64,000 bases of DNA from assembly GCA_934699585.1 (NCBI GenBank), contig CAKUWY010000004.1, positions 62,001-126,000 on the forward strand, given 5' to 3'. Position numbers and translations under genes: made by a program. Shown here in pieces: positions 32,546 to 41,726 of this stretch. This DNA comes from an uncultured Fibrobacter sp. Lineage in GTDB: Bacteria > Fibrobacterota > Fibrobacteria > Fibrobacterales > Fibrobacteraceae. Every line of letters starts with the position of its first letter. Position 1 is the stretch's first letter. A model generated the notes under the pieces. The model worked only from the letters and a program-made list of their open reading frames with translations, was not told the DNA's origin and made no database searches.

Positions 32546-35209
32546 ATGAACAAACATAAATTTGGAATGCGGGAATTTATCATTCTCCTTGTAATAGCAC
32601 TTTCGGCCTATACCGTGTGGCCCTCTATCCAGGTCCACTCCAGGAAGGGCGACGAAAAGAAGGCTTTCCTTAAGGAAAATCCGAAGCTGGGCTCCAAGTC
32701 CATCAATTTCGGTCTGGACCTGGCCGGTGGTACCAGCATCACGCTGGAAATCGACAAGTCCGGCCTGAAGCCGGGCGAGGACATCAAGGACATCCAGGCC
32801 CAGTCCCTGGAAATCATCCGTAACCGTGTGGACCAGTTCGGTCTTTCCGAACCCCAGATTTCTCCCTCCGGCGATGACCGCATCTTGGTGGAACTGGCCG
32901 GCGTGGACGACTCTACCGCCAAGTCCCTGGTGGGTTCTACCGCCAAGCTGGAATTCAAGATTTTGGCCGAATCCGAGAAGTTTACCCAGGTGGTTGGCCT
33001 TATCGACCAGTACCTGACCCGTCAGACCACCGACATCGTGGCTGACTCCGCCGCTGCCGATTCTTCTGCAACCAAGGATTCCACCGTGGCTGCCGCCGAC
33101 AGCGCCAAGCCAGCTGCCGCCACGGCGAAGGCCCTTTCCGACGAAGAACTCCTGGGTGGCAAGGCCCCAGCAGCCGAAGTCGCTGCCACCGATTCTGCCA
33201 AGGAAGCTGCTCCTGCCGAGGGTGAACCTGCTGGCGAGGTCGGAACTGCCCTTAGCGCCTATTACCTGTCCTTCGGTAACGGCGGCTTTATCGCCGAAGA
33301 GAATATCGAGAAAGTGAAGAAGCTCCTGGAGACCGAAGGTGTCCAGAAGCTGATCCCCCGCGACGTGAACTTTGCCTTCGGTAGCGGTCTCGAACCGGTG
33401 CAGCGCGGCTCCAAGATCAAGGCCAAGCGCCTCTACTTGCTCAAGCGCCGTGCCGAAATGGGCGGCGACGACATCGTGGACGCTCGTCCCTACCGCGTGA
33501 GCGACGGTACCAATGCCGGTGAAGTGGCCGTGAGCCTCAAGTTCGGCGGTATCGGCCCCAAGAAGTTCTCCGCCGTCACGGCTGCCAACATCGGCAAGCA
33601 GATGGCCATCGTTCTCGACAACCAGGTTATTTCTGCTCCTGTGATTCGTGACCGTATCCCCAACGGTGACGCCCAGATTACCGGTCTTGACGACATGGCC
33701 GAGGCCAACCGTCTGGCTGTGGTTCTCCGTGCCGGTGCCCTCAAGGCTCCTATGAAGATTATCGAAAGCCGCAGCGTGGGTGCCACCCTGGGTGAAGAAA
33801 ACATCGTCCAGGGCTTCGGCTCCGGTGCTATCGGCCTTATCCTCTGCTTGGTGTTCATGGTGGCCTACTACCGCCTGGGCGGTCTTATCGCTAGCTTCGG
33901 TATGGTCATCAACACTCTCGTGACTGCCGCCGTGATGTCCGTGTTCAACGCCACTCTGACTCTTCCGGGTATTGCCGGTTTCATCTTGGTGGTGGGTATG
34001 TCTCTCGACGCCAACGTGATTATTTATGAACGTATTCGTGAAGAACTGAAGAACGGCCTTACCGCCCGCGCCGCCGTGGCCAAGGGTTACGAACGGGCCT
34101 TCAGCGCCATCTTGGACTCCAACTTGACCACCGTGCTTACCGGCCTTATCCTCTATAAGATCGGTACCGGTTCTGTGAAGGGTTTCGGTCTCACGCTGAC
34201 TATCGGTATCTTGACCTCCCTCTTCTGCGCCATCACCGTGACCCGCGCTATCCTCGACTGGCGTCTTGCCAAGGCCGACAGGACTACGCTCTCCATCGGT
34301 AACGGCTTCAAGGCCATCAACGAGGCCAACCTCCAGATTATCCCGAACCGCCGTCGTTTCGGTCTGATTTCTGCCATCCTGATCATTGCCTCTATTGCCT
34401 GCGTGGCCGTCAAGGGATTCGACTTCAGCATCGACTTCACCGGTGGTCAGGTCTATACGGTCCAGTACCAGGATGACGCCAAGCACGAGAAGGACCTGAG
34501 CGGTGCTCTCTCTGCGGCAGGCATCGACGGTGCGAAAGTTCGCACCCTGGGCGGAACCTCTGCCAATTCCTACCAGATTAGCATGCGCGCCTCCGACGAC
34601 GTGAATTTCGAAGACAAGATGGCCGAAGCCTTTGCCAAGGCAGGCCAGAAGTGCGAAATCGTGGCCAAGGACAACGTCGGTCCTACCATCGGTAAGGAAC
34701 TCCGCTTCAACGCTATCTTGTCTGTAATTCTCGCCTGGCTTGGAATCATGCTCTATGTGTGGTTCCGGTTCGGCAAGTTCGGTCTCGGCTTCGGTGTGGC
34801 GGCGGTGCTTGGCCTGGTCCACGACACCATCATCACCCTGGGCTTCATCTCAGCCTTCAGCCTGTCTTTCGACGGAGCCCTGATTGCCTCCTTGCTGACC
34901 ATGATCGGTTACTCCGTGAACGACACCATCGTGAACTTCGACCGTATCCGTGAAAACACTGCTGTGTTCGGCTCCGGCAACTTCGCAGAGACCATCAACA
35001 AGTCCCTGAACCAGTGCTTCAGCCGCACCATGGTGACCTCTCTCACCACCTTGTTTGTGTGCGTGATCCTCGCCGTGAAGGGCGGTTCCTCCATCCGCGA
35101 CTTCGGTCTGGTGCAGTGCTTCGGCATTCTCATCGGTACCTACTCTTCTGTGTGCATCTGCTCTCCCATCGTTCTCTGGTGGAGCAAGAAGTTCAAGAAG
35201 GGTGTGTAA
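32546..35209 (+). CDS. secDF: Protein translocase SecD-SecF fusion
   Basis: Membrane subunit of the Sec machinery that uses the proton gradient to pull exported proteins across the inner membrane. The SecD half has LDLAGGT, the long periplasmic domain, and the membrane motif GMSLDANVIIYERIREE. The SecF half begins near residue 590 with IPNRRRFG, then IDFTGG and GYSVNDTIVNFDRIREN. Twelve membrane segments are expected. An Ala/Asp/Ser-rich low-complexity insertion at about residues 165-235 interrupts the SecD periplasmic region and is not usual. ATG 32546 follows AAGGGA. The SecD-SecF fusion is 887 residues. An intrinsic terminator follows at 35230. Confidence 0.95.
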   Translation: MNKHKFGMREFIILLVIALSAYTVWPSIQVHSRKGDEKKAFLKENPKLGSKSINFGLDLAGGTSITLEIDKSGLKPGEDIKDIQAQSLEIIRNRVDQFGLSEPQISPSGDDRILVELAGVDDSTAKSLVGSTAKLEFKILAESEKFTQVVGLIDQYLTRQTTDIVADSAAADSSATKDSTVAAADSAKPAAATAKALSDEELLGGKAPAAEVAATDSAKEAAPAEGEPAGEVGTALSAYYLSFGNGGFIAEENIEKVKKLLETEGVQKLIPRDVNFAFGSGLEPVQRGSKIKAKRLYLLKRRAEMGGDDIVDARPYRVSDGTNAGEVAVSLKFGGIGPKKFSAVTAANIGKQMAIVLDNQVISAPVIRDRIPNGDAQITGLDDMAEANRLAVVLRAGALKAPMKIIESRSVGATLGEENIVQGFGSGAIGLILCLVFMVAYYRLGGLIASFGMVINTLVTAAVMSVFNATLTLPGIAGFILVVGMSLDANVIIYERIREELKNGLTARAAVAKGYERAFSAILDSNLTTVLTGLILYKIGTGSVKGFGLTLTIGILTSLFCAITVTRAILDWRLAKADRTTLSIGNGFKAINEANLQIIPNRRRFGLISAILIIASIACVAVKGFDFSIDFTGGQVYTVQYQDDAKHEKDLSGALSAAGIDGAKVRTLGGTSANSYQISMRASDDVNFEDKMAEAFAKAGQKCEIVAKDNVGPTIGKELRFNAILSVILAWLGIMLYVWFRFGKFGLGFGVAAVLGLVHDTIITLGFISAFSLSFDGALIASLLTMIGYSVNDTIVNFDRIRENTAVFGSGNFAETINKSLNQCFSRTMVTSLTTLFVCVILAVKGGSSIRDFGLVQCFGILIGTYSSVCICSPIVLWWSKKFKKGV

Positions 35210-35229
35210 CAGCGTCATCCTGAATTTCA

Positions 35230-35258
35230 TCCCTGGCTTCGGCCGGGGATTTTTTTTT
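35230..35258 (+). terminator. Intrinsic terminator of secDF
   Basis: CCCTGGC-TTCG-GCCGGGG stem-loop with a UUCG tetraloop, followed by a run of eight T residues. Confidence 0.85.
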
Positions 35259-35334
35259 GATTTCTTCCCGACCCTCGTCTTTCGTCTCCCGTCTAAATTC
35301 TATATTTACCCCGTTCGATAAAAAGGGGGCGCCT

Positions 35335-36267
35335 ATGCTCAAGTATTATAAGATCGAAGCCGGTCGCCTGGCGGTCGCACCCAACGAAGATGCCGCCGAC
35401 ATCGTGATGATGGGCTCCCTCAGCCAGGAACAGCGCAGCGTCCTGGTCAAGGAATACGAGATTACCGAACATACCATCGCCTCCGCATTCGACTCCGACG
35501 AGCTTTCCCGTATCGAATACGACGACGATTTCACCACCATCGTGTTCAAGAAACCCAAGAACTATTCCGCCGCCGACAACTTCCAGTTTCGGGTGGAATC
35601 CTTCGGCATCTTCATCTTCAAGGACTGGGTGCTGCTCCTGACCGACAGCGACATCCCGGTGATGGACGAAAAGCGTTTCTCGAAAATCGACAGCCTGAAC
35701 ACCTTCGTGCTGAAGGTCCTGAGCTACGCTATCTACCATTTCAACGAACACCTGAAAATTATCAACCGCATCAACGACGACTTGGAACAGCGGCTCAACA
35801 CCTCCATGGAGAACAAGTACCTGCTTTCCATGTTCAGCCTGAACAAGGGCTTGATCTACTACGTGAGCGCCCTGAACAGCAACGACACCCTTTTGAAGAA
35901 ACTCCAGATGGGCCGCAGCCTCAACTGGACCGAGGCCGAACGGGAACTGCTGGAAGACATCCAGATTGAAAACGGCCAGAGCCTGCAACAGGCAAACATC
36001 TACGCCAACATTTTGACGTCCATGATGGATGCCCGCGCAAGCGTCATCAACAACAACTTGAACCAGTTGATGAAGAACTTGACCATCGTGACGATATCCA
36101 TATCGCTCCCGACGTTCTTTGCCAGTTTGTTCGGCATGAACGTGCAACTGCCCTTCGGCATGAACGGCGACGCCACCGTGGGTTCGCCCATGACTTTCTG
36201 GGCCGTTATCGCCGTGTGTATCTTGTCGGTGGTGCTGTTCCTCGGCTTCTGGATCCGACGGAAATAG
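35335..36267 (+). CDS. corA: CorA-family magnesium/divalent cation transporter
   Basis: 310 residues. The soluble N-terminal part is followed by two membrane helices at the C-terminus with the selectivity motif GMN (LFGMNVQLPFG) between them and a basic tail (WIRRK), as in CorA channels that form pentamers for Mg2+ uptake. The frame opens at 35257, but ATG 35335 has AAGGGGG upstream. TATATTTA at 35301-35308 is a likely promoter box. It is a monocistronic unit bounded by a terminator and a long inverted repeat. Confidence 0.92.
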   Translation: MLKYYKIEAGRLAVAPNEDAADIVMMGSLSQEQRSVLVKEYEITEHTIASAFDSDELSRIEYDDDFTTIVFKKPKNYSAADNFQFRVESFGIFIFKDWVLLLTDSDIPVMDEKRFSKIDSLNTFVLKVLSYAIYHFNEHLKIINRINDDLEQRLNTSMENKYLLSMFSLNKGLIYYVSALNSNDTLLKKLQMGRSLNWTEAERELLEDIQIENGQSLQQANIYANILTSMMDARASVINNNLNQLMKNLTIVTISISLPTFFASLFGMNVQLPFGMNGDATVGSPMTFWAVIAVCILSVVLFLGFWIRRK

Positions 36268-36289
36268 TCGCGAGTCGTGAGTGGTGAGT

Positions 36290-36378
36290 CGTCATCCTGA
36301 GTCGTTAGGCGAAGGATCCAGGCTTACAATTCTGAACTAGATCCTTCACTACGCCTGACGGCTCCGTTCAGGATGACG
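36290..36378. repeat. Long REP/REPIN-like inverted repeat
   Basis: Outer arms CGTCATCCTGA and TCAGGATGACG, and inner parts with AGGCGAAGGATC against GATCCTTCACTACGCCT. It lies between convergent corA and the kinase gene. It could serve as a bidirectional terminator. Fragments of the same words occur at 4255-4305 and about 35213. Confidence 0.75.
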
Positions 36379-36401
36379 TTGCATTGCAGCGTCAGTTTCC
36401 T

Positions 36402-37619
36402 CTAGACATCTTCTGCAAGACGAATCTTTAGACGGCTATGGTACACACCGTCTTCTACATAGGCGTTGTATTCCGCCTTATCTACAAAAAGCATTTCTAG
36501 GCGCTTCTGGAAAGTGGATAGTCCAAGACCGCTTGCTTTTTTTGGAGACTGGTGTACTTTCGGGAAATTCGAATTGGCTGTTTCAAGGACCAGCTCGTTT
36601 CCACGCTGCTTTATGGAAATATGGGCAAAGCTTTTTCCCTTGGGATTCTTGCTGTGTTTCAATGCGTTTTCTACCAGGGGCATGGCTACTAGAGGCGGTA
36701 TCATCACTTTGGGGTTTTCAAGTTCCACGTCAAAACGGTAATCGAAACTCTCGTCCAGCCGGAGTTTTTCCAGGTTCCCATACATCCGCAAAATTTCCAC
36801 ATCTTCTTCCAGAGGTATCGCGTCGTCAGCTGTCTGGTACAGGGTTACTCGCAAAAGTTTCGAAAGTTCCGTCATGGATTTTTCTGCCCGCTTGGAATCT
36901 ATCTGTATCAGAGCAGAGATATTGTTCAGCGTGTTGAACAGAAAGTGAGGAGAAAGTTGGCTCTTGAGGAAATCCAGTTCGTACTGTACCTTGGAGCGGC
37001 TCTGCTCCCTCAGCATAAAGGCCCTTAGGAACTGTCTTGACACAAGATGATAGCTCACGCTGATTAGGCATACTATGCACACAAAGACAAACATCGAAAG
37101 AATCGTCCAGTAGCTGAAATGATTCTTGATGGAGGAATAGCAGTACTCCGTAAAGAAATACCCCCAGGTGTTATCGGGAGTCCTATCGATAAGGAACATG
37201 ACTACTTCACGCAAAAAAGAGAATAACGCAATCAACAATGCGTTATAGACAAAGTAAAGAAAATAATGCTTGCGGAAAATACAATCGGGAACCAATATTT
37301 TCTGATTCAACGAAAAGATGGCTATCATAGAAAACAGCGGGTAATAGAAGTTAACCAGGTTCCGCAAGTTATAGTTCGACTCGGAAGTATAATTCGGGTC
37401 TAACAGGAACAAAGTCGGAAACACAAGAATAAAAACAATAACCAACAGGGGCAAAACGAAAGTAGGAACAGAAAACTTTATCCGTTCTTCACGTTCCATC
37501 ACTTCACGCAACCGCTTTTCTAGCTTGTCGAAGTCCGTCTCGCGGATTTTCTCGAGGCTCTGGCGATTTTTATAGAAAAAACGCTTCAGGGCACCATTTT
37601 TTTGATTTTCCTGCTCCAT
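36402..37619 (-). CDS. LytS/YehU-type sensor histidine kinase
   Basis: 405 residues. Several membrane helices lie between about residues 45 and 200, followed by the His_kinase segment LKSQLSPHFLFNTLNNISAL with the phospho-accepting His in PHF, and a HATPase_c domain (MPLVENALKHS as N-box, GLGLSTFQKRLEMLF). Relatives pair with LytTR-type response regulators, but no regulator gene is adjacent, so it is an orphan here. The frame opens at 37661. ATG 37619 is preferred because the protein then starts with a soluble acidic stretch, but neither start has a clear ribosome binding site. Confidence 0.87.
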   Translation of the reverse strand: MEQENQKNGALKRFFYKNRQSLEKIRETDFDKLEKRLREVMEREERIKFSVPTFVLPLLVIVFILVFPTLFLLDPNYTSESNYNLRNLVNFYYPLFSMIAIFSLNQKILVPDCIFRKHYFLYFVYNALLIALFSFLREVVMFLIDRTPDNTWGYFFTEYCYSSIKNHFSYWTILSMFVFVCIVCLISVSYHLVSRQFLRAFMLREQSRSKVQYELDFLKSQLSPHFLFNTLNNISALIQIDSKRAEKSMTELSKLLRVTLYQTADDAIPLEEDVEILRMYGNLEKLRLDESFDYRFDVELENPKVMIPPLVAMPLVENALKHSKNPKGKSFAHISIKQRGNELVLETANSNFPKVHQSPKKASGLGLSTFQKRLEMLFVDKAEYNAYVEDGVYHSRLKIRLAEDV

Positions 37620-37797
37620 AATGACAAAAATAGGTCCAAAAAGGCCCCCTGTACAGCCCATAATGACACTTTTATGACAAAAAAGCGATTTTTCCCGACA
37701 AAAAACAAATTAAACTTTTGCAAGGGCTAGGGCAGTTCCTGACACTCCGAAACCTAAATGGAGGTAGATTTATAGGCGTAAAGGAAAAGGACTTACT

Positions 37798-38652
37798 ATG
37801 AACGCCGCTACCTACACCCGTGATGAGAAAAGTACTTATTTTCAGTATCTTGAAGATATTTCCAGCATCCCTCTGCTGACTCCGGCACAGGAAAAGCTGC
37901 TCATCAAGAAGGTCAAGGAAGGCAGCCGCGAAGCCCTGGATTTGCTGGTCAAGTCCAACCTGCGCTTTGTGGTGAACATCGCGAACCTTTACAAGGGCCA
38001 GGGCCTTGAAGTGGGCGAACTCATCAGCGAAGGCAATATGGGCCTTATTGAGGCCGCCCGCCGTTTTGACCCTAGCCAGAAAATCAAGTTTATCAGCTAC
38101 GCCGTGTGGTGGGTGCGCCAGAACATTACCCGCGCCATCGCCGAAAAGGGCCGCACGGTCCGTATCAGCGCCGAAAAGGAACTGATTCTACGCCGTTTCA
38201 ACAAGAAGGGCGGCAAGCTTAAACAGGTTGTGGGTGGCAGCTATGTGCTGGACACCGACAGCCTGGAAGGAGTTTCCAAGTACAAGGGCGACGCCATCGA
38301 AAAGGTATTGATGATGGGCAACCGCACCTCTTCTCTGGAAGCCCCCGTTGGCGAAGACGGAGATTCTACCCTGGGAGATTGCATTCCCTCTGTAGAATTC
38401 CGCACCGAAGACCTGGCCGAAAAGAACAACCGCCGGGAAATCTTCGAAAAAGTTTTGAACAAGAACCTGGACCAGCAGGAAAGCGATATCCTCAAGCTCT
38501 ATTTCGGCTTCAAGATGGATAGCGACCTGAACCTGAAAGAAATTTCCCCTATGGTGGGGCTGTCCAAGGAACGAGTCCGTCAGCTCAAGGAAAGCGCCCT
38601 TGCTAAGCTCCGGAACGACCGCATCCAGAAAATGCTGGATGAAGCGGCATAA
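37798..38652 (+). CDS. RNA polymerase sigma-70 factor (group 1/2, no region 1.1)
   Basis: 284 residues. Region 1.2 (YFQYLEDISSIPLLTPAQE), region 2 (NLRFVVNIANLYKGQGLEV...RFDPSQKIKFISYAVWWVRQ), region 3, and region 4 with HTH (LKEISPMVGLSKERVRQLK) are present, and region 1.1 is absent, as in the short primary sigma factors of the FCB group. It may be the main sigma of this organism or a close alternative. The TAnnTTTG-like boxes seen upstream of many genes here fit such a factor. A strong terminator follows, so it is transcribed alone. Confidence 0.9.
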   Translation: MNAATYTRDEKSTYFQYLEDISSIPLLTPAQEKLLIKKVKEGSREALDLLVKSNLRFVVNIANLYKGQGLEVGELISEGNMGLIEAARRFDPSQKIKFISYAVWWVRQNITRAIAEKGRTVRISAEKELILRRFNKKGGKLKQVVGGSYVLDTDSLEGVSKYKGDAIEKVLMMGNRTSSLEAPVGEDGDSTLGDCIPSVEFRTEDLAEKNNRREIFEKVLNKNLDQQESDILKLYFGFKMDSDLNLKEISPMVGLSKERVRQLKESALAKLRNDRIQKMLDEAA

Positions 38653-38680
38653 AAGTTTTTTCTCCTCTCTCTTGTTATCA

Positions 38681-38707
38681 AAAACCGGCCTTTAGGGCCG
38701 GTTTTTT
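38681..38707 (+). terminator. Intrinsic terminator of the sigma gene
   Basis: AAAACCGGCC-TTTA-GGGCCGGTTTTTT: a near-perfect GC stem with A-tract before and T-tract after, so it could also act on the other strand. Confidence 0.9.
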
Positions 38708-38741
38708 CCGTTTTTTCGCCGTGTTTGTCACCGATAAATTG

Positions 38742-38750
38742 TATCTTTTG
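38742..38750 (+). promoter_or_regulatory. TATCTTTTG box before ctpA
   Basis: Lies three bases before the ctpA ATG, with no ribosome binding site between, consistent with a leaderless message. Confidence 0.4.
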
Positions 38751-38753
38751 GCC

Positions 38754-40574
38754 ATGACTATCACTAGCTCGATTTTGCGCAAAGCATTTGTCCTTACCTT
38801 GGCCACCCTGGGCCTTGCCTCGGCAGCCGAAAAAGCCACCCCGCCGGGAGACTTTTACGACGAGGTTTCCAGACTCAACAAGGTATTCTCCGAAGTGAAC
38901 CGCAAGTACGTGGAAGATGTAAACCCCACGGAACTTACCGACGCGGCCCTGAACGGCATCCGTAACATTTTGGACCCCCACACCACCGTGTTCACCCCCA
39001 AGGACTACGAAGGGTTGAAGGTTTCCATGGAAGGAAAATTCGGCGGCGTGGGCATCACCATCAGCCTCCGTGACAACATCCTCACCGTGATTTCTCCCCT
39101 TTCCGGGACCCCTGCCTTTAGGCTAGGCATCCGGGCCGGTGACCGTATCCGCAAAATCGACGGCAAGGACACCAAGGGCCTGACCCTGGACGACGCCGTG
39201 AGCAAGCTCCGCGGAAAGATCGGCACGGACGTGACCGTCTCTATCGAGCGCGAAGGCGTACCCGAGCTGATGGACTTTACCATTACCCGTGCCGAAATCG
39301 TGGTTCATGCCGTGCCCTATTACGGGATGGTCACCAATGACATCGGCTATATCAAGCTTGCCACCTTTAGCGACAAGACCCTGAGCGACGTAGAAAACGC
39401 CCTGAAGAGCTTGCAGAAGCAGGGCATGAAAAAAATGATTCTGGATATGCGCTACAACCCGGGGGGCCTTTTGAACCAGGCCATCGAGATTAGCGAACTG
39501 TTCCTGAAACGGGGCAACGTAATTGTGAGCACCAAGGGCCGCACCCAGAAGACCGAAAGCCACGCCCGCAAAGACGGAATCGTGAACCCCGACATGCCCA
39601 TGGTGGTGCTTGTGAACCAAGGATCTGCCAGTGCGGCTGAAATCGTGTCCGGTGCCCTCCAGGACTGGGACCGCGCCCTGATTATCGGAAAGACTTCTTT
39701 CGGCAAGGGCTCCGTGCAGACCATTTTCCCGCTGGACAACCAGGGGAACGCCCTGAAGCTCACCACGGCTTTCTACTACCTGCCCTTTGGCCGCTGCATC
39801 AACAAGCCCGAGAACGGCATCAAGGGCCTGAAGATCATGGAAGAAGAATATGCAGCTGAAGATGGCGAAGGCGAAGCCAAGGCCGATACCGCAAAGAAGG
39901 ACACTACCAAGGTGGACACCTTCTACACCCACAACGGACGCATGATGTTTGGCGGCGGCGGTATCACTCCCGACGTAGATGTAGAACTTTCTCCCATGCC
40001 CTGGGTGGTACAGGTCCAGGAGCGGATGGCCATGTACTTCAAGTTTGCGGTAAAGGTCCGTCCGGGACTGGACAAGTCCGGAGTCAAGATGGACGCCTCT
40101 TGGGAAGTGCCCGATTCCCTGTACACCCAGTTCAAGGATTTCTGCCTCAAGGACACCAACTTCATGAAGGTGAAGAGCAACGCCCTGGTGGGTGTGGACC
40201 AGCTGGAAAAGAGCATCATCCAGGAACAGAACTACATGGGTGACAGCTCCAAGACCATTACGGATTCTACTCTGGCCGCACGTCTCTCCGACATGAAGAA
40301 CGCCCTGGAAGAGCGCCGCAAGGCCCAGTTCGACGAGAACAAGGACTACATCAAGGACGGCATCAAGCGGGAACTGCTGACCGCCATGGTGAACGATTCC
40401 GTAAGTACGGCATTCTCCCTGAAGCGGGACGAACAGCTGAAAGAAGCCATCAAGTACCTGAGCGACATGAAACTCTTTAAGCAGGCTATAAGCGCGCCCA
40501 CCAAGGGTCAGCCCGCCAAGGCTCCAGCCAAGAACGAAAAGTCTGCCGCCAAGGACAACAAGAAAAAGAAGTAG
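38754..40574 (+). CDS. ctpA: C-terminal processing peptidase (S41, PDZ)
   Basis: 606 residues from ATG 38754 (the frame opens at GTG 38721). A signal peptide (VLTLATLGLASAAE) precedes an N-terminal helical region, a PDZ domain (FGGVGITISLRDNILTVISP, IRAGDRIRKIDGKDT), and the S41 core with the catalytic Ser in GSASAAEIVSGAL and Lys in GKTSFGKGSVQT. It acts in the periplasm on C-termini of envelope proteins. The C-terminal 200 residues are a helical extension ending in a Lys/Ala-rich tail. It is followed after 7 bases by the mlaE gene. Confidence 0.92.
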   Translation: MTITSSILRKAFVLTLATLGLASAAEKATPPGDFYDEVSRLNKVFSEVNRKYVEDVNPTELTDAALNGIRNILDPHTTVFTPKDYEGLKVSMEGKFGGVGITISLRDNILTVISPLSGTPAFRLGIRAGDRIRKIDGKDTKGLTLDDAVSKLRGKIGTDVTVSIEREGVPELMDFTITRAEIVVHAVPYYGMVTNDIGYIKLATFSDKTLSDVENALKSLQKQGMKKMILDMRYNPGGLLNQAIEISELFLKRGNVIVSTKGRTQKTESHARKDGIVNPDMPMVVLVNQGSASAAEIVSGALQDWDRALIIGKTSFGKGSVQTIFPLDNQGNALKLTTAFYYLPFGRCINKPENGIKGLKIMEEEYAAEDGEGEAKADTAKKDTTKVDTFYTHNGRMMFGGGGITPDVDVELSPMPWVVQVQERMAMYFKFAVKVRPGLDKSGVKMDASWEVPDSLYTQFKDFCLKDTNFMKVKSNALVGVDQLEKSIIQEQNYMGDSSKTITDSTLAARLSDMKNALEERRKAQFDENKDYIKDGIKRELLTAMVNDSVSTAFSLKRDEQLKEAIKYLSDMKLFKQAISAPTKGQPAKAPAKNEKSAAKDNKKKK

Positions 40575-40581
40575 GGATTAA

Positions 40582-41367
40582 TTGGTCGAAGTGTTGAACA
40601 ACTCCGCGGAATCCTTGGGACGGTTCGTCCGAAGGTTTTTCCGTACGGTCATCAACTACATCAAGTTCGTGTGGGAATTGTTCAAGAACATTCCCGGCGC
40701 ATTTTCCAATTTCCACACTACCGTCGAACAGATGCAGGTGGTGGGCATTACCAGTATCCCCGTGGTGTTCGCGGCGTCCATGGCCACGGGCGCCATCATG
40801 TCGTGGCAGCTGGCCTACCAGTTCGGCGACATGATCCCCATGATGTTCGTGGGCATGGCTGTCGGTAAGTCTGTGATGGTGGAACTTTGCCCCATCCTCA
40901 CCGCGATGGTCCTTGCGGGCCGTATTGGGGCTTCTATGTGTTCGGAGCTTGGGACCATGGCGGTGACCGAGCAGCTTGACGCCTACAAGGTGCTTGGGCT
41001 TAGCCCCTTCAAGTTCCTGCTGGCTCCCCGCCTTATCGCCACCGTCATCATGCTGCCGGTGCTGACCGTCATCAGTATCTTTATCGGTATCGTGGGCGGT
41101 TACGAAGTGGCCCACCTGTACAAGGAAGTCTCCTGGTCCGTGTTCTTCTACGGCGTGCGCATGTTCTACCACAACTGGGACTTGGTGGTGGGCCTTATCA
41201 AGGCCACCCTTTACGGTTTCTTTATTTCTAGCTATGCCTGTTTCTTTGGCTATTATACCCATAGCGGCGCCGAAGGCGTGGGCAAGAGCACCAAGGCCAC
41301 CGTGGTGGCGGGCATGACCAGCATTCTGATTGGCGGATTCACCCTGTCGAAACTGTTGCTGGTGTAA
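40582..41367 (+). CDS. mlaE: MlaE-type ABC transporter permease
   Basis: 261 residues, five or six membrane helices, with the MlaE-family stretch ELCPILTAMVLAGRIGASMCSELGTM and VTEQLDAYKVLG. MlaE is the inner-membrane permease for phospholipid movement between the membranes. Start TTG 40582 with GGGAT upstream, 7 bases after ctpA. The MlaF ATPase and MlaD are not in the window. It begins the mlaE-dciA-gyrB-prenyl synthase run, whose genes are tightly packed. Confidence 0.9.
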   Translation: MVEVLNNSAESLGRFVRRFFRTVINYIKFVWELFKNIPGAFSNFHTTVEQMQVVGITSIPVVFAASMATGAIMSWQLAYQFGDMIPMMFVGMAVGKSVMVELCPILTAMVLAGRIGASMCSELGTMAVTEQLDAYKVLGLSPFKFLLAPRLIATVIMLPVLTVISIFIGIVGGYEVAHLYKEVSWSVFFYGVRMFYHNWDLVVGLIKATLYGFFISSYACFFGYYTHSGAEGVGKSTKATVVAGMTSILIGGFTLSKLLLV

Positions 41368-41371
41368 ATCC

Positions 41372-41692
41372 ATGCCTATCCAGAAACGCAAGCGTAAAGA
41401 ATTTACGGGCCACAACTTGGTGGACGTAGAGCTCCTTGTGGGCTGTGTTCTGGACAAGTTCCACCTGGCCGACGAGATGCAGTTCCAGAGCCTTTCGGAG
41501 AAGTTCCGGGAGGTGGTCGGGGACCTGATTTTCCCCCACGTAAAACCCATTGAAATCAAGAAGGGAATTCTCTCCCTGAAGGTGGACAATTCCGCCTGGA
41601 AAAGCGAACTTTTCTTGCAAAAAAAAGCTATAATTGACAAGTGTAATTTGATGCTCGGAAGCCCTGTAATCCAGGGCATCCGCTTTGTCTAG
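41372..41692 (+). CDS. DUF721/DciA-like protein
   Basis: 106 residues. The helical N-terminus (VDVELLVGCVLDKFHL) and the beta-rich C-terminus (LSLKVDNSAWKSELFLQKKAIIDKCN) match DUF721, the DciA family of helicase-loading partners. ATG 41372 lies 4 bases after the mlaE stop. The frame opens at 41330 inside mlaE but lacks family sequence there. The neighbouring gyrB is a common partner of dciA in bacterial replication clusters. Confidence 0.8.
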   Translation: MPIQKRKRKEFTGHNLVDVELLVGCVLDKFHLADEMQFQSLSEKFREVVGDLIFPHVKPIEIKKGILSLKVDNSAWKSELFLQKKAIIDKCNLMLGSPVIQGIRFV

Positions 41693-41726
41693 TTTAGTAA
41701 AAGAGGCTGCATGCCTCAGAGGAAAT

